A stretch of DNA of 64,000 nucleotides, taken from contig JAXMAV010000004.1 in the NCBI GenBank assembly GCA_046350255.1, forward strand, positions 372,001 to 436,000, given 5' to 3'. Below are positions 9,447-17,787 of this stretch, piece by piece; the stretch's first letter is position 1, and each line of letters begins with the position of its first letter. The notes under the pieces were generated by a model. That model had not been told where the DNA came from and did not search any database. It worked only from the letters and a program-made list of their open reading frames with translations. Both the position numbers and the translations under genes were made by a program. The stretch comes from CALDUY01 sp046350255 (GTDB lineage: Bacteria > Planctomycetota > Planctomycetia > Gemmatales > Gemmataceae).

Positions 9447-10031
9447 TCACTCCCGCCACTGGTTGGCGCGCTTGTTCTCGGCTGCCAGTCGGGCGGTTTC
9501 CTCCACTCGCTTGGCCCGCGTCTCGGGTCGCTTCGCCGTGCAGATCCACTCCAGAATGCCGCGCTTCACCGAGCGCGGAAACGCTTCCCAGTGCTGTGCC
9601 GCCCCAGGCCATTCCGCCAGCGCCTGCGCCAGATCGGCCGGCACCTCCAGCGCCTCCACGGCGTCCAGCGCCACCCACGACCCGTCGCGCTGGGCGGCTT
9701 CCACCTTGGCCAGTCCCGCCGCTGCCATCAGCCCCGCCGCCAGCAGTCGCTCCACCCGCTCCTTGTTCGGCCGCGACCAGCCACTGCCCGGCTTCCGCGG
9801 CGCGAACCACAGCATTGTCCGCTCGTCATCCAGTTTCGACGTTTTGCTGTCCACCCAGCCGAAGCAAAGCGCTTCTTCCACAGACTCGTCGTATTCGACG
9901 CGCGGCTTGCCCGACGCCTTCTTGTAGGTGATCAGCCAGACGCCCTCTTTCCGGCCATGATGATTCTCTAACCAGGCACGCCACGCAGCGCGGGTCGTGG
10001 GATGCACCGAATTCTCCGGAGCCTCTGCCAT
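9447..10031 (-). CDS. YdeI/OmpD-associated family protein
   Basis: 194 residues, typical length for the family. The N-terminal VHPTTRAAWRAWLENHH, the EALCFGWVDS motif and the C-terminal TRAKRVEETARLAAENKRAN identify bacteriocin-protection/YdeI-like proteins. They are cytoplasmic and of uncertain biochemical role. It is convergent with the serine hydrolase and lies downstream of the amidohydrolase on the same strand, with 15 bases between them, so co-transcription is likely. Confidence 0.85.
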   Translation of the reverse strand: MAEAPENSVHPTTRAAWRAWLENHHGRKEGVWLITYKKASGKPRVEYDESVEEALCFGWVDSKTSKLDDERTMLWFAPRKPGSGWSRPNKERVERLLAAGLMAAAGLAKVEAAQRDGSWVALDAVEALEVPADLAQALAEWPGAAQHWEAFPRSVKRGILEWICTAKRPETRAKRVEETARLAAENKRANQWRE

Positions 10032-10046
10032 GCCTGCCTCGCCTGG

Positions 10047-11033
10047 CTACAGATTGAACAACGTCTTCGCTGTCCCTCCGAATACCGCGGCGTGGTGCTT
10101 CTCCGGGAATAGCTGCCGCACGAAGTCGCGGTAAGTCGCCCACGGTGCGAGGGGCCAGTCCGTGGCGAACATGAACTTCCCCGGTGCCTCGGAAAACTCG
10201 ATCGCCTCCTGAACCCGTTTCACCGCTCGCTCCAGCACGCCTTCCTTCTTCATCGTGGCGAACGCCTCGGCATCTCCTATCAGCACTGCGGACAGGTCAG
10301 CGTACACGTTCGCATTCTTGTACAGCACCTCGGCCGCGTCCATGAGCCACGGATTCCCGAAGTGCGCCAGCACAAACCGGGTCTCTGGGTAGTCCACCGC
10401 CACCTCATCCACTCCCAGCGGATGAGCGTACCTGAGCTTCGCCTTCGTCGAGTACGTGTCGCCCGAGTGGAAGATCACCGGCACCTTATACTTCGCCGCC
10501 AGCCGATAGTACGGCCGATACCCCGGACTGGACGGCCCATGGTGCAGATATCCCAGGTAGGCCTTCAGCGCCTTCACCTTGCCCTGCTTCAACACCGCTT
10601 CCACCCGTTCCAGGTGATCGCGGTCGTACCGCTCCGGGTGGGCCAGACCGATCGCATACAGCCGGACCCCGCGCACCGCCTCGGCCACCGCCAGGGTGTC
10701 CTGAATGCCCAGCGGATCCGCGTCGCTGATCTCCAGTCGAGGCATGCACAGCGCATGCGTAATGCCAGCCTTCCTGGTCTCCTCCTCGATCGCCTTCGCC
10801 AGACGCTTCAGCCCGATCACGTCGGCCTTTCCAAACGGAGCCAGCCCGGGATTGGTAGCGCGAATGCCCGGGAGCCTGGGATTGGCCACATGAATGTGGG
10901 TATCCACCACTGGAGGAGCCTTACCGCTCGTATCAGCCGCCTCCACCCTGCCTGCCTGGCCCAGCGCCTGCCCCACCAGAACGCCACCCAGCGTTCCCAG
11001 CAGTTCCCGGCGTGACAGTTGCGGATCGGTCAT
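10047..11033 (-). CDS. Tat-exported amidohydrolase family protein
   Basis: 328 residues from the ATG at 11033, preceded by GGAGAA. The N-terminus has a twin-arginine signal (SRRELLGTLGGVLVG). The amidohydrolase-2 (TIM barrel) pattern follows: DTHIHVAN metal-binding HxH, FHSGDTY, LAHFGNP and FATDWP. Such enzymes are metal-dependent hydrolases or decarboxylases; the substrate is unknown. Export folded through Tat fits a periplasmic metalloenzyme. The frame is open to 11138, but that extension has no ribosome-binding site and would hide the Tat motif inside. Confidence 0.85.
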   Translation of the reverse strand: MTDPQLSRRELLGTLGGVLVGQALGQAGRVEAADTSGKAPPVVDTHIHVANPRLPGIRATNPGLAPFGKADVIGLKRLAKAIEEETRKAGITHALCMPRLEISDADPLGIQDTLAVAEAVRGVRLYAIGLAHPERYDRDHLERVEAVLKQGKVKALKAYLGYLHHGPSSPGYRPYYRLAAKYKVPVIFHSGDTYSTKAKLRYAHPLGVDEVAVDYPETRFVLAHFGNPWLMDAAEVLYKNANVYADLSAVLIGDAEAFATMKKEGVLERAVKRVQEAIEFSEAPGKFMFATDWPLAPWATYRDFVRQLFPEKHHAAVFGGTAKTLFNL

Positions 11034-11085
11034 ACCACGTTCTCCTGTTACTGCCGCCCCTCGGCCCCGGCCGCAGGTCAGCGGC

Positions 11086-12042
11086 TCACGGCTTCTCGAA
11101 GCAGTGCCCCATCTCCACCTGCTCGAAGCCCAGCCCATGCAGCAGGCCCAGCATCGCCGCGTTGCTCGTGTCCACGCACACCTCGAAGCGGTCGAACGTC
11201 TGATGATGCAGGTGCATCAGCACCTGGGCCAGCAGATACTTGCCCAGCCCCTGCCGTCGCAAATCCGCGCGCACTTCCATGTCCAGCAGGCCGACAGCCG
11301 ATTCGCCCCAGTTCATGCTGAACGTCGCCATGTCCCACAGCACCACGCGCCCCACCACCGCCTGCCCGCGTTTCTCCTGCAGCCGGTATTCCACCGCCTC
11401 GATGGGCCCCAGCACGCATTCGCGCCACCAACTCGCCCGGCTCAGCGGCGCCCCCACGATGTCATGCTTCGGATGGATCCCCAGGAAACGCGGATCGGTC
11501 GGCAGAAAGGTTCGCTTCAGCGAGCGCGACTGGATCGAGATCGTCCGCACCAGGCGGTAGCCGTGCTTCTCGAAGAACTGCCGGGCCCCGCCCTCCTGCG
11601 CCGCCAGAAAGCCCGCGCTGTTACTCCCGCCGTAGAGCCCGAACGTGAACGGATTGGCCGGCCACGCTGGCCCCGCCACCACGCGCTTGGCCCCGCGCCC
11701 CTGCGCGTACGCCTCCACGCGCCGCAGCAGTTCGCTGCCGATTCCCTGCCCCCGGTGCGAGGGGATCACTCCCAACGAGCAGATGACCCCCACCTGGTAG
11801 TCCAGCGCCTTCTCGTTGGGCGTGCTGGCAAACCCCAGGTGCGCCAGGCCCACCGGCCGGCCATCGTCAAACGCCAGTACCATCCCTTCCGGGTCGAAGT
11901 ACGGCTTGGCCAGCGTGAAATACTCCAGCAGCCCCGTCGAGCGCGCCGGGATCGTCACCGTCCGCGGGCCGCTCAGACATGTATTCCACACCTCCGCCAG
12001 CAAGGGGGGATCGGGGTTCTTGAATGAACGGTAGTGGATCAC
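11086..12042 (-). CDS. Tandem GNAT-domain N-acetyltransferase
   Basis: 318 residues from the GTG at 12042, with GGAAGGG 8-10 bases upstream. Two GNAT folds are visible, each with the acetyl-CoA pyrophosphate loop: PSHRGQGIGSELL in the first half and RADLRRQGLGKYLL in the second. The enzyme probably transfers an acetyl group to an amine; the acceptor is unknown. The frame is open to 12144, but a -10-like TATAAT (minus strand, 12122-12127) sits inside that extension, which argues for the internal GTG. It ends 52 bases before the amidohydrolase start. Confidence 0.85.
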   Translation of the reverse strand: MIHYRSFKNPDPPLLAEVWNTCLSGPRTVTIPARSTGLLEYFTLAKPYFDPEGMVLAFDDGRPVGLAHLGFASTPNEKALDYQVGVICSLGVIPSHRGQGIGSELLRRVEAYAQGRGAKRVVAGPAWPANPFTFGLYGGSNSAGFLAAQEGGARQFFEKHGYRLVRTISIQSRSLKRTFLPTDPRFLGIHPKHDIVGAPLSRASWWRECVLGPIEAVEYRLQEKRGQAVVGRVVLWDMATFSMNWGESAVGLLDMEVRADLRRQGLGKYLLAQVLMHLHHQTFDRFEVCVDTSNAAMLGLLHGLGFEQVEMGHCFEKP

Positions 12043-12121
12043 GAGCTGACCCTTCCGACTCGCCTGCGGTTCGCGATTCGTCTCATCGGCGCGTCGGTCC
12101 TCGCGGCGATGCCTGGGTTTC

Positions 12122-12127
12122 ATTATA
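12122..12127 (-). promoter_or_regulatory. -10 element (TATAAT) for the GNAT gene
   Basis: The minus strand reads TTCTATAATGAAA here, 80 bases upstream of the GTG at 12042. No consensus -35 at standard spacing was found (TTGACT lies only 11 bases upstream). Confidence 0.4.
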
Positions 12128-12202
12128 GAATCTTCTCCAGTCAACCACTACGCGGCTCTGCCTCGCATTCTTCACCGATTGTTCATCCCGAGGATTGTTC
12201 TC

Positions 12203-13045
12203 ATGCGTGTCCTCTGTCTCCTGCTGCTCCCACTCTCCCTCGCCGCCCTCGCCGCCGCTCCGGATACCGCCCCCGATTCCGCACCCAACCATTCCGAGGA
12301 ACGCATCCTCAAGCTATTTCTCAGCGAGTTCATCGAGTTGACCCCCGGCACCGGCAAGTTCCCCGCCTCGTTCACCATGGGCTCGACCTTCCCCGGTGCG
12401 CCGCCCAGCGAGAAACCCACCGTCACCATTCGCTTCGCCGCTCCCTTCGCCATGGCCCGCTACGAGGTCACCCAGGAACTATGGAGCGCCGTCCAGGGCA
12501 AGAACCCCAGCCGCTGGCGCGGTCCGCGTAACTCTGCCGAGATGATGACCCGGCAAGAAGCCGCCGACTTCTGCCAGAAGGTCACCACCATGCTCCACAC
12601 GCGCAAGCTCCTCGATCCTGCGTACGTCATCCGCCTGCCCAGCGAGGCCGAATGGGAGTACGCCTGCCGCGCCGGCACCACCACCCGCTACTCCTTCGGC
12701 GACGATGAGAAGGAACTCGGCCAGTATGCCTGGTTCATCGGCAACTCCAAGGGCGAAGATCCTCCCGTCGGCCGCAAGAAGCCCAACCCCTGGGGCTTCT
12801 ACGACATGCACGGCTACATCTGGGAGTGGTGCGCCGACAGCTGGAGCCCCACCCTCAAGGACACCCCCACCGACGGCTCGCCCCGCATCCTCCCCGGTGT
12901 GACGGAAAACGTCGTGCGCGGCGGCTCCTGGGCCGACTCGGCCGGCCATGCCCGCTCCGCCTCCCGCGCAGCCACGCAGGCCACCGGCAAGAACGACCGC
13001 ATCGGCTTCCGTTGTGTCAAGGCGAAGAAGGAGATTCGCAAGTGA
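12203..13045 (+). CDS. Formylglycine-generating-enzyme (SUMF1) family protein lacking the active-site cysteines
   Basis: 280 residues with a signal peptide (MRVLCLLLLPLSLAALAAA). Family hallmarks are MARYEVTQELW, RLPSEAEWEYACRAGT, NPWGFYDMHGYIWEW and the C-terminal GFRCVK. True FGEs have two cysteines in the RGGSW motif region; here it reads RGGSWADSAGHARSASR with none, so oxidase activity is unlikely and a binding or structural role is more likely. The start is taken at the ATG that begins the signal peptide. The stop codon overlaps the next gene's GTG. Confidence 0.85.
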   Translation: MRVLCLLLLPLSLAALAAAPDTAPDSAPNHSEERILKLFLSEFIELTPGTGKFPASFTMGSTFPGAPPSEKPTVTIRFAAPFAMARYEVTQELWSAVQGKNPSRWRGPRNSAEMMTRQEAADFCQKVTTMLHTRKLLDPAYVIRLPSEAEWEYACRAGTTTRYSFGDDEKELGQYAWFIGNSKGEDPPVGRKKPNPWGFYDMHGYIWEWCADSWSPTLKDTPTDGSPRILPGVTENVVRGGSWADSAGHARSASRAATQATGKNDRIGFRCVKAKKEIRK

Positions 13046-14262
13046 AGACCCTCCGCACCCTGCTCGGCCTCGCGCTCGTGCTCACCCTGGCGGCCGCCGA
13101 CTGGCCCCAGCTACTCGGCCCCCAGCGCGACGGCCGTTCCCCCGAGACCAACCTCCTCGATACCTGGCCCGCCGCCGGACCCACGGTCGTCTGGCAGCGC
13201 GAGGTCGGCGAGGGCTACGCCAGCCCCGTCGTCGCCGATGGCAAGCTCATCCTCTTCCACCGTGTCGGCGGCGAGGATCGCGTCGAGGCGCTCGATGCCG
13301 CCACCGGCGAGGTGCGCTGGCTCCACCGCTACGCCACCCGCTACGATGACCCCCTCGGCAAGGGCAACGGGCCACGCTCCACCCCCGTCGTGGCTCGCGA
13401 GCGCGTCTTCACCCTCGGCGCTGGTGGCCATATCTACTGTCTGGATCTCAAAAGTGGCAAGAAGATCTGGAGCCGTGAACTCCTCGCCGACTACACCGTC
13501 CCGCCCAGCTACTTCGGCATCGGCACCACCCCCCTCGTCGAGGCCGGCCTCGTCCTGCTCAACATCGGCGGCGAAGGCACCGGCCTCATCGCGCTCGATG
13601 CCGACACCGGCAAGGAGAAATGGCGCGCCACCGACGACGAGGCCAGCTACTCCTCTCCCATCGCCGCCACCGTCGATGGCGCACGCCTCGCCCTCTTCTT
13701 CACCCGCACTGGCCTCGTTGCCGTCGATCCTGCCACCGGGAAGGTGCGCTACAGCCGACGCTGGCGCGCTCGCATTGGTGCCTCCGTCAACGCGGCCATG
13801 CCCGTCCTCCTCGACCGCGACCATCTCTTCCTGTCCGCCAGCTACAACACCGGCTCCATCGTGCTGAAGCTCCGCAAGGATGGCTTCGACGAGGTGTGGA
13901 AGAACGACACCTCGCTGTCCTCGCACTTCAGCACGCCCGTCGCCGTCGGCGAGCAGCTCTACGGCTTCGTCGGCCGGCAGGAAGAAGGCGCCTCGCTCCG
14001 CGCCATCGACTGGAAGACCGGCAAGGTCCGCTGGACCGAGGCTGGCTTCGGCTGCGGCTCCGCCATCGCCGCGGGCAAAAAACTCTTCGTCCTCGGCGAA
14101 ACCGGCGACCTCGCTCTCATCGAGGCCAACCCCGACCGCTACGAGGAAAAGTCCCGCGCTCGTCTCCTGGCCGCCCCCGTCCGGGCGCATCTCGCCCTGG
14201 CCAATGGCCTGCTCTACGGCCGCGACGATCGCAAGCTCGTCTGCTGGAAGGTGAAGAAGTAG
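13042..14262 (+). CDS. Exported PQQ-like beta-propeller repeat protein
   Basis: 406 residues starting at a GTG that overlaps the upstream TGA by 4 bases, so it is translationally coupled to the FGE-like gene. A short signal (TLLGLALVLTLAAA) is followed by WPQLLGPQRDG, typical of planctomycete PQQ-binding-like proteins, and then by propeller repeats of the form ALDAATGEVRW, CLDLKSGKKIW, ALDADTGKEKW, AVDPATGKVRY and AIDWKTGKVRW. It is probably periplasmic and non-enzymatic or a protein scaffold. Coupling to the FGE-like protein suggests joint function. Confidence 0.85.
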   Translation: MKTLRTLLGLALVLTLAAADWPQLLGPQRDGRSPETNLLDTWPAAGPTVVWQREVGEGYASPVVADGKLILFHRVGGEDRVEALDAATGEVRWLHRYATRYDDPLGKGNGPRSTPVVARERVFTLGAGGHIYCLDLKSGKKIWSRELLADYTVPPSYFGIGTTPLVEAGLVLLNIGGEGTGLIALDADTGKEKWRATDDEASYSSPIAATVDGARLALFFTRTGLVAVDPATGKVRYSRRWRARIGASVNAAMPVLLDRDHLFLSASYNTGSIVLKLRKDGFDEVWKNDTSLSSHFSTPVAVGEQLYGFVGRQEEGASLRAIDWKTGKVRWTEAGFGCGSAIAAGKKLFVLGETGDLALIEANPDRYEEKSRARLLAAPVRAHLALANGLLYGRDDRKLVCWKVKK

Positions 14263-14269
14263 ATCCGCG

Positions 14270-14920
14270 CTACCCGCCGCCCACGCGGGCCGATTCCGCC
14301 AGCAGATGGATCACCCACACCGCGCCGGCCAGCGGCGCGGTGTACACCGTCGCCCACAAGCCACCCCACAGCGACGACCGTCCCAGGTGGTCCTCGCAGC
14401 CGTGCCGATCGTTGACCACCTGCGCCAGCATGAACCGCGTCACGCAGTAAAACAGAAACGCCAGCACCGGCACCGCCACCTCGATCACCACCCACGCCAA
14501 CCCCACGAGGAGAAGCAGGGCGAGCAGAATGCCCACCACCCACGCGCACCCCTCGACCTCCAACGCGTCTCCACCTAGATCGAAGATGGCTCCCGCGCCA
14601 TCGCCGTCCGATTTCTTCTCCGTCCAGCCCGACCACCAGCTGCGTGGCCGGGGCGGCGAATAATCATCGCTGATGTGCCAGCCCCGATGCAGCAGATACG
14701 TCAGCAGCCCAAACCAGATGGCCCACCACACCCCCAGCACAATCTCCGCCTCGATCCAGGTGGGCAGTTTCAACGCTACCGGGATCACCAGCGCCGCCAG
14801 CCCGAAGCAGACCACCAGCCACGCCGCGCTGACCTTGCCCGACAGCATCGGCAGACGCACCTGCCGCAGCAACGGCGCGCGCTTCTTCGGTGGACCCGGC
14901 GGAACCGATGACTCGTTCAT
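14270..14920 (-). CDS. Hypothetical membrane protein
   Basis: 216 residues, no family recognised. Membrane segments lie near 30-52 (AAWLVVCFGLAALVIPVAL), 55-77, 125-165 (ILLALLLLVGLAWVVIEVAV and a second segment) and at the C-terminus. A hydrophilic Trp/Asp-rich loop lies between the first and second pairs. It is 18 bases downstream of the DUF1559 gene's stop on the plus map but is transcribed first, so the two minus-strand genes may form an operon. Confidence 0.6.
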   Translation of the reverse strand: MNESSVPPGPPKKRAPLLRQVRLPMLSGKVSAAWLVVCFGLAALVIPVALKLPTWIEAEIVLGVWWAIWFGLLTYLLHRGWHISDDYSPPRPRSWWSGWTEKKSDGDGAGAIFDLGGDALEVEGCAWVVGILLALLLLVGLAWVVIEVAVPVLAFLFYCVTRFMLAQVVNDRHGCEDHLGRSSLWGGLWATVYTAPLAGAVWVIHLLAESARVGGG

Positions 14921-14938
14921 GGGCGTCGTGAACCTTCA

Positions 14939-15874
14939 CTAGTAGTCGCCGACGACCTCGCCCGCCGCCCGCGTGCACAGCGCCGCGAAGACCGGCAGCG
15001 ACACCGTGTCGCGGATGAACTGCACCCGCCCATCGGCGAAGAGGAAGTTCCCGCCTCCGGTGTGGTAACTGTACGGCTCGTTCTCGTTCGTCGCATTCAT
15101 CGGCCGTGGCGTCACGTTCGGCCCCAGCCCCGTCTGCGAGCCATCCGCGCTGGCCCCATCCAGGCTGAACGGCCCCTCGCTGTCGATCCACCCCTGCCCC
15201 TGATCGTTCGTCAGCCCCGGCTGCACGACCCGGTTGCGGATCACCTGCGGCCGGTTGGCGCACTCCACCACCATGATCGTCGAGGAAGTGCCATCGAGAA
15301 TGTCGGTCATCTTCGTGACCGAGTTGCGGAACATCACCGACCGATTGGTCGCCGCCGTCGTGTACAGCGTCGGATTGATCGACGCCTGCACCCCCATGAT
15401 CGCCTCGTAATCCGTCGGCGCCAGCGGCGCGGCGAAGGTCATCGCCGGGCGCGGCGGCTTGGCCACCGCCGAGGTGACCAGTTGCCGCCCTCCCACCGAG
15501 GGACAGACATACGTCTTCACCTGGTAGACGGCGGCGTTGAGGTTGTTTCCTTCCCACCAGTTCAAGTTGAAGTCGTACATCTGCCGCAGCCCCTCCTGCT
15601 CGATGAACGGCAGGGTCAACGGCCTCCACCCGACATACTTGCCCGCGGGATTCCCCGGTCCCACCGTCGTCCAGCCCGACGCCGGAAACGCCTGGTTGGT
15701 GTCGTGGAAGTTGTGCAGCGCCAGCCCCAGCTGCTTCATGTTGTTCGCACACTGGATCCGCGCCGCCGCCTCGCGCACCTTCTGCACGGCGGGAAGCAGC
15801 AACCCGATGAGAATGGCGATGATCGCGATCACCACCAGTAACTCGATCAGCGTGAAACCAGCTCGGCGGCGCAT
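14939..15874 (-). CDS. DUF1559 pseudopilin-like protein
   Basis: 311 residues. The N-terminus is a type IV pilin/pseudopilin leader: RRRAGFTLIELLVVIAIIAIL, with Gly-Phe at the expected prepilin peptidase cleavage site and Glu at +5. The DUF1559 signature CANNMKQLGLALHNFHDTN follows, and the C-terminal box HTGGGNFLFADGRVQFI is typical of the family, which is greatly expanded in planctomycetes. It is likely processed by a prepilin peptidase and placed in the cell envelope; the precise role is unknown. AGAGGA precedes the ATG. Confidence 0.92.
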   Translation of the reverse strand: MRRRAGFTLIELLVVIAIIAILIGLLLPAVQKVREAAARIQCANNMKQLGLALHNFHDTNQAFPASGWTTVGPGNPAGKYVGWRPLTLPFIEQEGLRQMYDFNLNWWEGNNLNAAVYQVKTYVCPSVGGRQLVTSAVAKPPRPAMTFAAPLAPTDYEAIMGVQASINPTLYTTAATNRSVMFRNSVTKMTDILDGTSSTIMVVECANRPQVIRNRVVQPGLTNDQGQGWIDSEGPFSLDGASADGSQTGLGPNVTPRPMNATNENEPYSYHTGGGNFLFADGRVQFIRDTVSLPVFAALCTRAAGEVVGDY

Positions 15875-16037
15875 GGGGTCCTCTGTCCGGGGTCGGAGAT
15901 GGTGGCATCTCAGCTATCGAGAAAAAGTCCACTCCAGCCTACCGCCTTGCCGCTGCGCATCCAAGCGGTTCCTTCCGTTTCTGTCACCTCGTCACCCCGC
16001 GCCGACGGCGCAACCAGCCAGCGCCGGCGCGATCTGC

Positions 16038-16043
16038 TATAAT
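16038..16043 (+). promoter_or_regulatory. Extended -10 element (TGCTATAAT)
   Basis: A perfect TATAAT with an upstream TG, the extended -10 form that works without a strong -35. It lies 45 bases before the ATG of the tiny ORF at 16089. Confidence 0.5.
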
Positions 16044-16088
16044 CTCCGCTCGCGTGACGTTTTCCTTTAATTCAGGAGTGACCCGGAC

Positions 16089-16208
16089 ATGAAGCGCAAG
16101 GAGCTTCGCACCGCCGCCAAGCGCCGCCGCAAGGCCATCAACCATCCCTCGCCCCAGGGCATCAAGGCGCGCAAGCGCCACTTCCTCAAGGCCAAGGGCA
16201 AGGCCTGA
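16089..16208 (+). CDS. Tiny, highly basic protein (39 residues)
   Basis: The sequence begins MKRKELRTAAKRRRKAI and ends with HFLKAKGKA. Nearly half the residues are Lys or Arg and there is only one acidic residue, which suggests RNA, ribosome or DNA binding (inference). Support for a real gene: an extended -10 at 16038, AGGAG at 16074-16078, and a strong hairpin just after the stop. I do not recognise the family. Known small ribosomal proteins such as bL36 or the COX24-like proteins do not match by eye. Confidence 0.6.
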   Translation: MKRKELRTAAKRRRKAINHPSPQGIKARKRHFLKAKGKA

Positions 16209-16218
16209 TGCTTCCTCA

Positions 16219-16253
16219 CCGCCCGGGCCCGACGCTGCGTCGGTGCCCGGCGG
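16219..16253. terminator. GC-rich hairpin between convergent genes
   Basis: An imperfect inverted repeat of about 16 bases per arm (CCGCCCGGGCCCGACG against CGTCGGTGCCCGGCGG, 3-base loop) lies between the convergent tiny ORF and the DUF1501 gene. No U-tract on either strand, so efficiency is uncertain. Confidence 0.4.
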
Positions 16254-16260
16254 CACCTCC

Positions 16261-17649
16261 CTAGCTCAATTCGTCGATCGGCTTCCCCGAGGGCAACACT
16301 GGCACCGGTCGCCCCGTCGGGTGCGTGTAATGCACCGTGGTGTCGACCCCCAGGTGACGATACAGCGTCGCCAGCACATCCTGCGGCGACTTCGGGTTCG
16401 CCCGCGGGAACGCCCCCTGCCCGTCCGACTCCCCCACCACCCGGCCGCCCTGCACCGGCCCGCCAGCCAGCGCCGCCGAGAACACATTCGGATAGTGATC
16501 GCGCCCCGCATCGTTGTTGACACGCGGCGTCCGCCCGAACTCGCCCCAGGCGATCACCAGCGTACTCTCCAGCAGGCCCCGCGCGTCCAGGTCCTCGATC
16601 AGCGCCGAGTAGGCCCGGTCGAACCGCGGCAGGAAGCCCAGCCGCAGCGACTCGAACCCCTTCACGTGCGTGTCCCACCATCTCAGGTCCACCGTCACCA
16701 GCCGCACCCCCGCTTCGACCAGCCGGCGTGCCAGCAAGATGCGCTGACTCCACGCCGGCGCACCACAGCGGTTCGACGCCTTGGGGTCGAATGCTTCCAT
16801 GAACCCGTAGCGCTCGCGCAGCCGGGCCGGCTCGCGATCCAGGTCGAACGCATCGCGCGCCGCTTTCGACGTGAGAATCCCCCACGCCTTCTGCCCGAAG
16901 CGATCCAGCGCCTCCACCTGTCCGCTGCGGTCGATGTCCCGGCGCAGCGAGTCGAAACTCGACAGCATCTGCCGCCGCTCTCCCAGCCGCTCCACCGACA
17001 ATCCCGCCGGCAGCTCGAAGTTCGGCACGCGGAACGGCCCCCGGTTCGCCGGGTCAGCCATTGTCTCGAACGGCTTGTGCGCCACGCCCAGGTAGGCCGA
17101 GTTCGTCCCCGGCACCATCTTCGGGATCATCACGTAGGCCGGTAGCCGCGGGTTCCGCTCGCCCAGCTGCCGCGACACCACCGACCCGCACGACGGATAC
17201 ACGTTCTCATCGGGGTTCGGCCCCGGGTTGTACCCCGTGAAGCAGATCTGATCGCCCGTCGAGTGGCCCGCGTCGTGGTGATGCAGACTCCGCACAATCG
17301 ACCAGCGATCCATCACCCGGGCGCTCATCGGCAGCATGTCCGACAGCACGATGCCCGGCACGTTCGTCCGCATCGTGCCGAACTCGCCGCGATACTCCAC
17401 CGGCGCGTCCGGCTTGGGGTCCCACATGTCGATGTGACTCGGCCCGCCGCGCATCCACAGGATGATGACCGACGGTTCGCGTCCGCCGCGCGTCCGGGGC
17501 GAGTTCGCCCGCCCTTCCTCACGCAACAGCCCCGCGAGGCTCAGCCCCGTCGCTCCCAGCACGCCGGCTCGCAGAAAGCTGCGACGGTCCGGTGTCAGTG
17601 TTCGCTGGAACTCGTCGCAACCCCTACGAGCGCCCCCCCGGTGGCTCAT
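16261..17649 (-). CDS. DUF1501 family protein (Tat-exported, sulfatase-like)
   Basis: 462 residues from the ATG at 17649, with AGGAGA upstream. The N-terminus carries a twin-arginine motif (DRRSFLRAGVLGATGLSL). The body is the DUF1501 family, abundant in planctomycetes and related to the alkaline phosphatase/sulfatase fold: ILWMRGGPSHIDMWDPKPDA, RSLHHHDAGHSTGD and AWGEFGRTPRVNNDAGRDH. The enzymatic activity is not established for the family. Many DUF1501 genes sit next to DUF1549/DUF1553 cytochrome genes; none is adjacent here. An in-frame start at 17709 lacks a good ribosome-binding site. Confidence 0.92.
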   Translation of the reverse strand: MSHRGGARRGCDEFQRTLTPDRRSFLRAGVLGATGLSLAGLLREEGRANSPRTRGGREPSVIILWMRGGPSHIDMWDPKPDAPVEYRGEFGTMRTNVPGIVLSDMLPMSARVMDRWSIVRSLHHHDAGHSTGDQICFTGYNPGPNPDENVYPSCGSVVSRQLGERNPRLPAYVMIPKMVPGTNSAYLGVAHKPFETMADPANRGPFRVPNFELPAGLSVERLGERRQMLSSFDSLRRDIDRSGQVEALDRFGQKAWGILTSKAARDAFDLDREPARLRERYGFMEAFDPKASNRCGAPAWSQRILLARRLVEAGVRLVTVDLRWWDTHVKGFESLRLGFLPRFDRAYSALIEDLDARGLLESTLVIAWGEFGRTPRVNNDAGRDHYPNVFSAALAGGPVQGGRVVGESDGQGAFPRANPKSPQDVLATLYRHLGVDTTVHYTHPTGRPVPVLPSGKPIDELS

Positions 17650-17787
17650 CGGTGGTCTCCTGATGCTGGTGTGGTGGAACCGGCAGATCTTCGGCAGGCT
17701 TCGCGACATCCTACGTCACTGTCCGCCCACGTCGCAAGCCAATTCCACCAGCGCACTCCGGCGCACCCTCGCCGAGCCCAGCGGGCG

